Positions 41,061 through 51,481 of a stretch of DNA of 51,625 bases are shown here, piece after piece. Numbering within the stretch: the first letter of the stretch is position 1; each line of letters starts with the position of its first letter. Below the pieces are notes generated by a model that did not search any database, was not told where the DNA came from, and saw nothing but the letters and a program-made list of their open reading frames with translations. The DNA is from Byssothecium circinans. Lineage: Eukaryota; Ascomycota; Dothideomycetes; Pleosporales; Massarinaceae. Where the stretch lies: positions 463,354 to 514,978 of the forward strand of contig ML977001.1 of assembly GCA_010015675.1 (NCBI GenBank), written 5' to 3'. The position numbers and the translations under genes were made by a program.

Positions 41061-44000
41061 TCATTGATTCACCCCCTCAAAATACGGCTTGAACCTCGGC
41101 TCCTCCTGCAGTCCACACTCAACCACACAATCATAACAGCTCATCACCAGCCTCGGGAACTTCAACGTCCAATATCTGAGGTAGCCATGTGGCAGCGGAC
41201 CTACCCTAGCCTTGACATTCGCATCCATATCCTCATAATGATTCTTCTTATTCCTGAGCGCGCGAAGCAGGTCCAAGATACGATCAGGAGTGTACTTGCG
41301 CTGTTTACCGAGAGATTGGACAAACGAATAGTCGAGCTTGGCGAGGAAATCGCGCTTCTTGTTGTGCTCGTCGGTGAGAATGTGGGTGCTGTAGTCTTCG
41401 AGGATCTGAAGGTGCTCCGACGGTGGGTCCCGGGGCTCTCGCTCCCAATGGTCTGAACAGTCGCAGAGGAATGCGAGGCGTTTCTCGGCGTTCCAGAAGA
41501 AGGGGTGGTTCATTACCTGGGCGGCTGTGGGGCGGTCCTCGGGTCGGTTTGACAGCATCCAGGAGATGAGGTGGATGGGCTCTTCTGAGTCGTCACCCAT
41601 ATCGAGCTGTCGAAAACTGGCCTATACATGGATTAATAGGGTACAAGGTTGCGTCAGGCCAGGAAATTTACCTTGTTCTTCTTGATGTTGTACTCGCGCA
41701 TCTGAGCCCAACCTTCTTCATCATCAAATGGATGTGACCCGTTGGTGAGCACATAGAAGAAAACACAACCGAGTGAGAAAATGTCAACTGCTCGCTTCAC
41801 CCCTTGGGAGACTGGGTCAGTGGATGCAGAAGATTCGCGCGAGTGGCCCGTTGAGCTGCCCACGCCGATGTCCCTAGGCTGCAAGATGAGCTCGGGAGCC
41901 TTCCAACCGACAGTTCCAGCGTTTGCAGTTGTACCAATGAGCGTACTCATGTTGTCAGGCAGTGTTTTGCAGAGCCCAAAATCGGATATGACGAGGCGAG
42001 GCCCGTTAGTCTGATTCCTCTTAGGATACGCGATGAGGATGTTCTGAGGCTTGATATCTCGATGAATGATCCTTAGGCTATGCAAGTGATTGACGCCCTC
42101 GGCTAGCTGATGCAAGGCGCGAGCAACGTTGCTGTTGATCTCGGTGACAAGACGTTGCTGGTTCTCAGTCATCTCGTCGCAGACCCGTCCATCCCGATAA
42201 AGGTCGAAGAGGCTGGCTTGGCAGAGTTCAACGGCGATGTACAAGAAGTTTTCATCCTTCTCATCATCAAAGTAGCGAATGACGTTGCTGTGCTGGTCAC
42301 TCTCGCGAAGTAACTTGACTTCTTGCTCCGCTAGTCCAAAATACTGCGGCAGCATTCGCTTGACGGCGACATCACGATCATTCCACTTCCCCTCAAACAC
42401 AAAGGTGCCGCCACTGCCGTTCCCGAGTACACGGTCAAAATCTATTGTAAGCTTGCCAATCTTCTTGGTATTCGAGATGTCTTGCATATCGTCGCCAGCG
42501 TTGGTTATCTCGTCTGGATGTAGCGTGGCGGACGGCACAAGTTGCTTTGCGGCATCCACGATCTGGTCCATCTCGTCACCTTCCTTTGTCTTCTTGTTCT
42601 TGCCCTTTGCACCCCCTCTCTTCCCTCTGTGTGCCTTCTTCTTCTTCGCTGGTGTAGCTGGTGCAGGGGTAGGGTCATGAGGTACGAATTCTGATGTTTG
42701 GTCGACTGGCGGCGAAGCCTCGTCAGTGATAGGGAGTGTTTCGATGCTCTCAGTCAACTCGGTAGGAGATGAATCCTCGGCAGTGGCCGTTCGCGAGAGA
42801 GAAAGATCCTCGTCCTCTGTAGGCAAGGCAAAAGTCACTTGCTTCCGAGAGACTGGAGGTTCGGCTGATGGCTGTGCCCCTTCAGTAAGCACTTCTTTAG
42901 CCTCTGATTCTTCCGTCACTGGCGGCTCGAGGGATTTCTTAACGATTTGCTCGGCGGATGTCTGTTCAATCACCAAAGGCTCCAGTGTCTCCTGCTTAGG
43001 TGCCTCAGTGCTGGCGGGCAGGGATGCTTCTAGCTGCCGGCTCTGAATGAACTTCGACTTGGCCTTGTGTAAGAGCGAAGAGGGCGAAGGCCCACCAATG
43101 CCCTTGGTATATGAGACAGCTCCAACGCCAACAACGCATAGGATTGTGAACAACCAGACCCACATATAAGAGGTAACTGGTTCGATTGTAATAGGCGGGG
43201 GATCAATAGAATGAAACTCGATGGAGGTCGAGGCGGGATGCTGAGGAAGAGTGTCCGCGTACTCTACGACAGGATTACTAGAAGTGGGCGCACTGATAGC
43301 ACGGTACGTCGCGGGTGGTTCGGTCGTGTGGCCAACCACATGCACTCCAACAAGACGCTTTCTTTCTGGCAGAGCATGCGGACGGCCCCAAGCCGCGCCA
43401 TCAGTGTGCCCACGATAGCATAATGCAGTGGGTGCACTATCGGTAACATTTGGATAATGGGTCTCGGACAGTGCAAACCAACTCCCCGTATTGGTTGTGT
43501 TGAGCCAGACGTGCTTTGCTTTGTGGTCGACCCTGGCAGGCGCGGGAGGTTGTGGAAGGATCATGAGAGCTGGCGTAGGGTTGTCATCATCGCGTGTTCT
43601 GACAACATCGAAGACGCGGTAGACTGGATAAGAAAGTGCCTTTTCAAATACAGGACGGAGAGCCCATTTAGACCGTTTGAGATCGTAGCCCTTGATATCG
43701 CCGTTGAATCCGGTGAAGATGTATTGTTGGTCTTTGGGTGTGTGATACTGCGCTTGCAGATCGCGGTCCCGGTTGTTGGTAGTCCACTCCCTGTACTTGA
43801 TGGTGCTCATGAGCTCTCCAGTCTCTCTGTTATGAATACTAATGGTATACTCATTCTGCCCCAGGTTGAAGATGCCTTTACATTCTCGCTCTCTGGCGTG
43901 GAAGGGATCGCCGGAATGGGTAGTGCATCTGTCGGACATGCTCAGGCTGCTCCCGCCGGCGGGGCTGAATGTCTGGGTGACACTGCCGTTAGTTGCGTCT

Positions 44001-44731
44001 ACGGTGAGCATCTTGCTCTTCTTCTCCGCCGTGTAGACAACAGCCGGCTCATCGCTCGAGTACGGGCTCAGCTCAACGAGCTGCTTGACGGTCGTGCCGA
44101 GACTCCTGAGCTGGGGTTGGACGCCGGGCAGAAGAATGTACAGGGCTCCATCCTCTATCGGCTCTACAATCCACGTAGCCGACAGGTCATCGTACTGGTT
44201 ATCGTCGTTGTTGATCGTCTCCAACATGGGCTCGGGGTAGTTGAGCTCCCATATTTTCTCTCCATTGTATCGGTCGCGTGCGTGTACATGGCCGTCGACA
44301 GTCGCCAGAAGAACAAAGTCCTCAACATCCAAGTCCTGAATGGAACGCGCGCTCGGCTGGAGGGAGCCCTCAGATGAGGCAGCGTCATTAGGAGAAGGGC
44401 TTCTGACAGCGGAGATCGCTGGAGCAGATGAGGCTTTGATAGCTACGGCGCGCTCGTTCTGGACGGATAACGTAGGGAGGGACTGCACTGGGGCGTTGAC
44501 CAGCCGTGCGTTACCGGGTTTTCCATGTTGTTGGTGTTGTTCTTGTGGTGTGAGGGTGTGGACGCGGCCCGCCTCGCGGGGAGAGCGGTCATGTCCATAC
44601 GCATTCTGCTCTTGCGGATGCTGCTGCTGAGCTCCCGCTGCGACCCATGGCAGTGATGTTAGGGCCAGAGAATGGAGGATGATGCCTTTCACGCCTTTCA
44701 CGCCTCCTCCGGGCGGACGGCGTTTGGCCAT
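41061..44731 (-). CDS. IRE1: IRE1, ER stress sensor kinase/endoribonuclease
   Basis: Two exons, 44731-41672 and 41621-41061, give about 1206 aa (yeast Ire1 1115). A hydrophobic signal region at ~14-33 precedes a luminal sensor domain of about 135-510 (LLATVDGHVHARDRYNGEKI onwards). The transmembrane helix is ~521-543 (YMWVWLFTILCVVGVGAVSY). A linker of ~200 residues with a lysine-rich patch (KKKKAHRGKRGG) follows. The kinase has a Gly loop GNGSGGTF (770-777), Lys791, HRD at 890-892 and DFG at 917-919. The KEN RNase domain (~1063-1206) keeps Tyr1130, Arg1143, Asn1144 and His1148, matching the catalytic residues of yeast Ire1. Activated IRE1 splices the HAC1-type mRNA in the unfolded protein response. 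The 306-codon plus-strand frame at 43457-44377 is a shadow. All active-site residues are intact. Confidence 0.97.
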
Positions 44732-45892
44732 GGCGGGTGAGCTGTCGTCTACGATGGCGAGGGGACAGCCTGGGGAAGGCTCGATGGCGGGAGATGGGTC
44801 ATGAGATGGCGAGGATGGAGGAGAGACGGAAGAACGGGCTTGGTGAGAGGGCTGACACGAATATTAATTGCGAAGATGGCGGGGAGAGCTGAGAACGTGC
44901 GCCGCGTCTCCAAGCCTCCAAGGGGCCCCGACAGCACAGCGGACAGGGCTTGGGATTGGGTCAGCGCTATGCTCGCTCGCTCCCGTCCTGTTTCTGCCTC
45001 TGGAGCGATCCACAGGGCTGATCGTTCGAGATGAAGATTAATGGTGCCAGTCGTTGATATAATTATAGATGGCGATTGCTCGTCTGGAGTGGGGGAGGGA
45101 CCATCAATCCCAAGCACTTTACACAGTAGATACATTCAGTGCCCCTTCGAGCTACCAAGAGATCAACGCCGCTTACACAAAGGGCTGACTGTCAAACGGC
45201 GGCAACCATCTTTCAACTGTTCCTTACTTCGGCACCATCCACTGAGAGGCACGCAAAGTGACCGATGCGCGTCGTTTGCGTCGGGCCTTACATGAGATGG
45301 TGAGCCCAGGACGTGCCTCCACACCCAATATAACACCTGACGTATACCCACAGACGTTCACGCTGTGCGAGGACGGCACGACGGATCGCAACAGTGTGCG
45401 CCATCGCCCTGGCTCGTACTGCCGTTACACATAACTGTACTGCACACACACGGCCAATCTATCGCACCTATCGTCTGGAAGGCCATCGAACATCGGGGAA
45501 AGGATCTTCTTTGACTTCGCGACCTGCCTCATCAGCAAGTGAAACGCCAACCGGTAAAGTTCCAGACAAGGACAGACTGAAACCAATCGCCGTCTGGCCT
45601 GTCCTGCCTGCATCGGCGTCTCTCGCGCGGCGCGAACCAAGTCAGTCCGACCTGGGTGACTTCGCATCGGCGTGCCTGTCAGCGCTGACCGCTCATGAAG
45701 CAGCAGTCTCATCACAAAGAACGCCTGCATCTGACTCTCACTGCGTCAATTATCTCATTTCGTGCACGCTTGTACTATACACTGTGCAGTCATCTGCCCA
45801 CAGTCCTAGTCTGAGCCGAATATGTGTAGCAAATCTCTTGCTTGAATACTATCTAGACCGACGTTGCAGCATCCCTGTCCCGGTGTTACTCC
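44732..45892. other. 1.2-kb region upstream of IRE1
   Basis: This contains the IRE1 promoter and leader and the 3' flank of CCT2, both on the minus strand. A 178-codon plus-strand frame (45394-45930) has no domain and overlaps the CCT2 end, so I treat it as chance. Confidence 0.45.
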
Positions 45893-47641
45893 CTACATGC
45901 GCTCCCGCCTTCTCGGAGCGCTGCGTATGATGTTATCCACCCGGAGCAGCAACTGTGGGGGATTAGTGCGTGTTTCAACTTGCAATGGCGAATCAGAATC
46001 ACTTACCTCCGCTGCCTCAGAGGCAGAGGAAACAACCGCACGCTTTAGCTTGTAGCTCTCGATAACACCAAGCTCGCGCATATCCGCAATGCCTCCACCA
46101 GGTGTCAGAAGATCCAAGCCTGAGCTTGTCAAGCCAGAATAGACGGCTTTTCGTAGTCGCGTAACAAGGTCGCTTGAGTCGAGACCGGCGTTGTCTGCGA
46201 GAATAGTGGGAAGCTGTTGAAGAGCCTTGGAGAAGGACTCGACAGCAATGGCCTTCTTGCCAGCAACATTCTGTGCGGCCTCTGCCACGGCCTTGGCCAT
46301 GACCATCTCAGCGCATCCACCACCCAGTGTCATCCGCGGCTCCTTGATCGTCTGCGACAAAACGGCCAAAGCATCATGAAGTGACCGCTCGGCTTCGTCG
46401 AGAAGCTGCTCGGTGGCTCCCCGGAGCACAACGGTGCATGCCCTGCCTGCTGCAACCCCCGAAAACCTAATCAGTGTATCCTCTCCAATGATAACCTCCT
46501 CAATCAAATCGCAGTGTCCAAGCTTGACGTTCTCTGGGTGATCAAAGGTCGATGTGATCTCACCGCCGGTGACAAGCGCCAGTCGCTCTACACCGTCGAA
46601 GTCGGCATGCTCGATTGAGCAGATGCCAGCGTCGGCGAAGAGTTGCTCAGGCCAGTTGTAGATCAGCTGTCGGTTGACGAAGCAGTTGATGCCGTGGGCC
46701 TTGATGCGGTCGACCTTGGCCTTCATTTTCTCCCGCTCTGCCTTTTCAAGCTCTGCCAGCTTGCCAGTTGAATCGACCTTTACCCTCGCGCCGAAGATCT
46801 TGATCTTGTCTGTGTCCATGGCCGTGTTCGCTACCAGAATCTTAGCGTTCTCTATCCGCTTCGGCTGGTTGACGCCAAACTTCTTGTCCAGGATGAAGCC
46901 ATCGTCGAGGTAGGAGTCCTTGAGCTTGCCGCCCGCCTTCTTGATAATCTGGATATGTGTGAGATCCGTCGAGCCCTTCATTCGCAGGACAGCGTCTACG
47001 GCGAGCTTTGCGAACTGTGACCGGTCCTGGCTCAGCACTTTTGAGCTCAAAGTTGTCCGCGCGATAGCCTCGAGGCCTTGCCTGAACAGCTTCTCATCGC
47101 CGCTGTTGTCCACGGTTGTCTTCTCCAGAGCCTTGAGCGCTGCATGGCTCGCTATCCGGTAGCCTTCAATGATGGTCTGGGGGTGTATCTTCTGATCCAC
47201 AAGCTTCTCCGCCTCTCGAAGTAGCTCCGCAGCGAGAACCGTGACTGATGTGGTGCCGTCTCCGACCTCGTCGTCCTGGACTTTTGAGATGTTGACCAGT
47301 ACTTTCGCAGCGGCGTTGTCGAGGGCTATGGCTTTCAAAATGGTAGCTCCATCGTTTGTGACCATGATTTCGCCGGTCGAGCTTGCATATTGATCAGCGG
47401 GGTTCGGAACAAACAGCGCAAGTACCTACGCCGACTGTAATATTTTGTCCATTCCCTTCGGTCCCAGTGTGCTCTTGACGAGGTCGCCGACGGCAATAGC
47501 GCCCACGAACGCGGATAGACGCGCATTCTCGCCCTTCTCCTCCGTCACGTCCTCCGCAAAGATCTGGGTGGGGTTTTGATACGACTGCAGCGCGTTAGTG
47601 GGGTCGAGGGCCGCATTTCATGACATGTGGAGACATACCAT
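45893..47641 (-). CDS. CCT2: CCT2, beta subunit of the TRiC/CCT chaperonin
   Basis: Four coding exons: 47641-47639 (the ATG alone), 47584-47430, 47381-46007 and 45952-45893. Together they give about 530 aa (yeast Cct2 527). The spliced N-terminus is [19 protein letters not shown]. Group II chaperonin motifs are intact: [21 protein letters not shown] and [16 protein letters not shown] for ATP binding and hydrolysis, and [18 protein letters not shown] near the end. The C-terminus [19 protein letters not shown] is that of CCT2. The last intron (46006-45953) is 54 nt, begins GTAAGT, ends CCCACAG, and has no in-frame stop, so a naive ORF reads through it. Removing it restores the conserved SEAAE-LLLRVDN. 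TRiC folds actin, tubulin and many others in the cytosol. The gene diverges from SAD1 across 279 bp. Confidence 0.97.
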
Positions 47642-47920
47642 TTTGCAACCAAGGGATATAGAGGAAGAAAAAGGGTATCGGCCGAGTGCTGGGTGGTGGT
47701 GAGGGGAGTCTGCGCGACGTTATATTTTTTGAAGATGCCTGCAATGGGAGCTCGGGCCACCCGACAATGTTTCTCCACGAGACCAGCCGCTGCCTCGACG
47801 TCAACCTTTGCATTTCCGCCCACACAACAGCCGCACGCTTTTCACGCCCCCCGACCTGCGCACAGATATTAAGGACTTGAAAAGTTGCGACATCACCTCC
47901 AAAATCGCGTGTTACCCACC
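47642..47920. promoter_or_regulatory. Short divergent promoter, CCT2 / SAD1
   Basis: 279 bp separate the two ATGs, so both promoters and leaders must overlap or lie back to back. A TTATATTTTTTG stretch at about 47719-47730 is the only AT-rich element. I cannot assign it to either direction. Confidence 0.5.
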
Positions 47921-49621
47921 ATGTCGAAGCGCCGAGCTCTTGAACCTCTAGAAGATGCCGTGGATGCGCCCTCGCCGGCCTCGAAAAGAGCGCGTGTCGA
48001 GGATGAAGAGATGGTAGATTCTGCGCCTGCCGGGACCGCACACACAAATGGAACCCTGCTGCCAGCCGGATCAGACGGACGCGTACAATCGAGCAATTCG
48101 GGGACAGATGCGGAGGTTCGAGAAGCTGAAGCTGGAACTGGAGCTGCCGACGTGGACGATGAAGACGAGTCGGCAGTCGCAGTGCCTAGGCGACAGAAAG
48201 CCCCAGAGGCTGGATATACGGACCTTTACCTCGATACGATTGACCGAAAAGTGCTGGACTTCGACTTCGAGAAGCTCTGCTCCATCACCCTCTCCAACAT
48301 CAACGTATACGCATGTCTCGTCTGTGGAAAGTACTTCCAGGGTCGCGGCCCAAAATCGCAGGCCTACTTCCATGCGCTCGACGAGAACCACCACGTGTAC
48401 ATTAACATGGAGACGAAAAAGGTCTATGTCCTCCCAGACGGCTACGAGGTCATGTCAAAGTCATTGGATGATATCAGATTCGTGGTCGATCCACGCTTGA
48501 GCAAAGCGGATGTGGCCCTGCTAGATAAGAAACCGAAGGTTTCGTGGGATCTGTTGAATAGGGAGTACGTCCCTGGTTTCGTGGGCATGAACAACATCAA
48601 AGCCAATGACTACTTCAACGTGGTGATTCAGGCGCTTTCACATGTCGTTCCTTTGCGCAACTACTTCATGCTTGAGGATCTTTCCAAGCGGCCGCAGCTG
48701 GCACAGCGGTTCGGTACGCTAGTCCGAAAGATTTGGAACCCAAGGGCGTTCAAGAGCCATGTCTCGCCACATGAGCTACTTCAAGAAATCGCCCTACGTT
48801 CGAACAAGCGATTCAATCTCACTGATCAATCTGACCCGGTCGAGTTTCTATCGTGGTTCCTCAACAACCTGCACTTGGCTGTCGGAGGATCCAAGACAAA
48901 ACCAGGCTCCAGTATTGTTCAGAAAGTGTTCCAGGGCACGCTGAAGATTGAGTCGCAAGAGATCACAGCGCGTGCAGATGCCGGCGACCGTCTACGGTTC
49001 GAAGATGCTGCAGTCAAGACAGAAATCACAAAATTCCTAGTTCTGACGCTCGACCTCCCGCCCGCACCGCTGTTCCAGGACGCCCTCGAAAAGAACATCA
49101 TCCCTCAAGTTCCCTTAGTGAACATCCTGAGCAAGTATGACGGAATACGACCACAGGAAAAGATGAAGAACCGCGTCCGATACCGACTCATCCATCCTCT
49201 ACCCCCTTGCCTCCTATTCAACATCAAACGGTTCAGCAAAAACAAGTTCGTTTCGGAGCGAAACCCAACGATTGTCACATTCCCCATCACATCTCTGGAC
49301 ATGTCTGCATACGTCGAGCCCAACCCTAAAGAGTACCCACCCGGTGAGCCCATCTGGTACGATCTGGTGGCCAACGTCACGCACGAGGCCGTCAAAAAGA
49401 AGGACGATAGTGTGGAAGGCGAGCAGGAAATGAAGGTCTGGAAGGTACAGCTCAAAGATCGAAGTCGGGATGAATGGTACGCGATCCAAGATCTTTATGT
49501 GGAGAAGGAGAGGAGTGAGACGCTGTTCACCAAGGAGAGTTATCTGCAAGTCTGGGAGAGGAGGAAAGGACAGCCTGGCGGGAGTGGAAATGTCAATGGG
49601 AAGGGCAAGGCGAAAGCATAG
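47921..49621 (+). CDS. SAD1: SAD1/USP39, splicing factor with inactive ubiquitin-protease fold
   Basis: A single exon of 566 aa from ATG at 47921 (MSKRRALEPL, in a CACC context). A zinc-finger UBP domain comes first: INVYACLVCGKYFQGRG with AYFHALDENHHVYINMETKK and VYVLPDGYEV. The USP-like domain follows, beginning YVPGFVGMNNIKANDYFN. Here the catalytic Cys box (normally GNTCYMN) is replaced by NNIKANDYFN, as in human USP39 and yeast Sad1, so the protein has no peptidase activity. DQSDPVEFLSWFLNNLH and LLFNIKRFSKNKF are also typical. SAD1/USP39 acts in U4/U6.U5 tri-snRNP assembly and pre-mRNA splicing. A basic Gly/Lys tail ends the protein (GNVNGKGKAKA). Confidence 0.96.
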   Translation: MSKRRALEPLEDAVDAPSPASKRARVEDEEMVDSAPAGTAHTNGTLLPAGSDGRVQSSNSGTDAEVREAEAGTGAADVDDEDESAVAVPRRQKAPEAGYTDLYLDTIDRKVLDFDFEKLCSITLSNINVYACLVCGKYFQGRGPKSQAYFHALDENHHVYINMETKKVYVLPDGYEVMSKSLDDIRFVVDPRLSKADVALLDKKPKVSWDLLNREYVPGFVGMNNIKANDYFNVVIQALSHVVPLRNYFMLEDLSKRPQLAQRFGTLVRKIWNPRAFKSHVSPHELLQEIALRSNKRFNLTDQSDPVEFLSWFLNNLHLAVGGSKTKPGSSIVQKVFQGTLKIESQEITARADAGDRLRFEDAAVKTEITKFLVLTLDLPPAPLFQDALEKNIIPQVPLVNILSKYDGIRPQEKMKNRVRYRLIHPLPPCLLFNIKRFSKNKFVSERNPTIVTFPITSLDMSAYVEPNPKEYPPGEPIWYDLVANVTHEAVKKKDDSVEGEQEMKVWKVQLKDRSRDEWYAIQDLYVEKERSETLFTKESYLQVWERRKGQPGGSGNVNGKGKAKA

Positions 49622-50034
49622 TCGGCATTTTTCTAGAGGCAATTGCCTTGATTGTATAGACAGAGCGATGTCAATGTATTTGTATAATACTGTGATAAAA
49701 GCCGGACTCTTTATCTGCCCACCAAGTCTTGTTTTCAATTCCCTAACCGCTTACCCAAATATCTTCTCATGTGAGAGAGGAAGCCAGCAGTAAAGTAGTA
49801 TATAAAGCGTAGCTTTTACGTATACATAGTTTATAAAGCCCTGACAGAACCGTGACGGTGAGCTCAAAGCTAATCGCTACCACGGACTTCTTCCATAACG
49901 TGAGACGCTAAACCTCTATACCTCGGCTACCACGACCTCACCACCTCCAACACCTCTACTTCTGAGAACATCAACCATAAACTCCCCAATCTGATTCCTA
50001 GTCAATACCACTCTTTCTTAGAATACTGTCCAGT
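49622..50034. other. Intergenic region
   Basis: About 410 bp between the SAD1 stop and the next plus-strand start. It holds the 3' flank of SAD1 and the leader of the next gene. Nothing else seen. Confidence 0.5.
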
Positions 50035-51174
50035 ATGCCTAAGCCGAAGATTACTCTCTACCTCGATGTCGTTAGCCCGTTCGCTTATATCGGATTCCAT
50101 ATTCTGCAGGTACGTGCGTTACTCTTCCAGAGCCCTTATTTCTCGCCAATATGGTTCGTCATTTTGAGGCGTCTTGTCGTGATTTTGGGATGCGCCTGAA
50201 CTGGAGTCTTATCGATCGGGCGTTATGATGAAGTCCATCAGCGTATCTAGCATACCTTTTTTTCGATCCATGGGAGTTTCTCCCAACGAGAGCTAGAATA
50301 AGGAGAACCACATACTCCTAAGCCTTTTCTGCCCCTAGGAATTTTTGGGTTTCCTGACGATTAGATTGCTGACGTTGATACCAGAATGCGCCTGCGTTCA
50401 AGAACTGCGATGCCACATACGTGCCCATATTCCTGGGCGGGCTGATGCACGCCTGCGGTAATACGCCGCCGGTGAACATCAAGAGTATGTTGAATCTTCC
50501 ACATCTAAAGCCTGTTTTCTCTTTACTTATTATGTCTACGCTTCCCGATTATTTATCCTTTCTTGGAATATCTCTTCCACCACAACACTTTCACTCAAAC
50601 ATCACAAATCTCCTCATTAACGCTCCCCATAGACAAAGACAAATGGATAAACAAGGAGCGTCTCCGCTGGGCAAAATACTTCAACGTCCCAATCTCCAGC
50701 ACCTCACCCCCCAACTTCCCCATCAACACACTCCACCTACAACGCGTGCTTGCCGCTCTCTCCATCTCGCACCCCCAGTCCCTCGAAAGCGCTCTTTCGC
50801 TCTTCTGGCAGAACTTCTGGGTCCATTGGAACGAGCCCACGAAGCCTGAGAATCTGCTCGCCATGGTGAGCACGATTTTCGGGAGCGAAGAGGAGGCGAA
50901 GAAAGTGCTTGAGAGGAGTAAGGGGGAGGAGGCGAAGAAGTTGTTGACAGCGAATACGGAGAAGGCTTTTGCTGAGGGGGCGTTTGGGCTGCCTTGGTTT
51001 GTTGGTGAGTTTTGATGTTTGTTATAATTGACAAATCCGCGTTGCTGACGGGATGTAGCTACGAACTCGAAGGGCGAGACTGAGGGGTACTGGGGCATTG
51101 ATCATATGGGTCAGTTGTGCGATTTCTTGGGACTGGAGAGGCCTGGTGGAAAGGGTTGGAAGGCTCTACTATAA
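50035..51174 (+). CDS. Kappa-class GST / DsbA-like thioredoxin-fold protein
   Basis: Four exons: 50035-50109, 50385-50484, 50633-51004 and 51059-51174, giving about 220 aa. The N-terminus MPKPKITLYLDVVSPFAYIG has the kappa GST / HCCA-isomerase pattern: the strand, then the catalytic Ser (Ser14) before Pro-Phe-Ala-Tyr. Then come TYVPIFLGGLMHACGNTPPV, WINKERLRWAKYFNVPI, a helical insertion, and GAFGLPWFV, where the cis-Pro after Leu is the usual glutathione-contact position. The C-terminal YWGIDHMGQLCDFLGL is the second half of the thioredoxin fold. Family length is about 220-230 aa. Members conjugate or isomerise with glutathione and are mitochondrial or peroxisomal in animals; the location here is not shown. 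Intron 1 (275 nt) is unusually long for this window. Confidence 0.88.
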
Positions 51175-51481
51175 GTATGGGAAGGATAAAGACTGGAGGC
51201 AGAAATGGCTAGTTATTGGACCATGTCGGACGAGTGAGTCAAAACGAAACATGTATGATATTACAGTAACGCATAAAGAATTCGATTACATTCTCTCCAG
51301 CCAGAGTTGCTATCAATCAATCAGGTCAGTTTTTAGAGGTGAATTGGACCTGATTTGGTACTCGGAGCCCTCGAGAACTGACCTGATTGACCTGGTGATG
51401 ATTTGGGAGGTGAATTGATTGACGATTGATCGATTTGATCCCCAAATATATCTCTTAGGGATAGTGTTTGTGTACAAGGAG
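51175..51481. other. 3' flank and probable mobile-element end
   Basis: This lies between the GST stop codon and the stop codon of the partial frame at the right edge. It has ATTGATTGA-type sequence and an exact inverted repeat (listed separately). No gene recognised. Confidence 0.45.
51317..51390. repeat. Inverted repeat, 15-bp arms, 44-bp spacer
   Basis: TCAATCAGGTCAGTT at 51317-51331 is exactly the reverse complement of AACTGACCTGATTGA at 51376-51390. The transcript of either strand could form a hairpin. It lies just downstream of the partial element-like ORF. Confidence 0.85.

Noticed and set aside
43457..44377. 306-codon plus-strand ORF
   Set aside because: Exactly antisense to the IRE1 luminal-domain coding sequence; no domain, and the minus frame is clearly the real one.
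45394..45930. 178-codon plus-strand ORF
   Set aside because: Overlaps the CCT2 3' end on the other strand and has no recognisable content.
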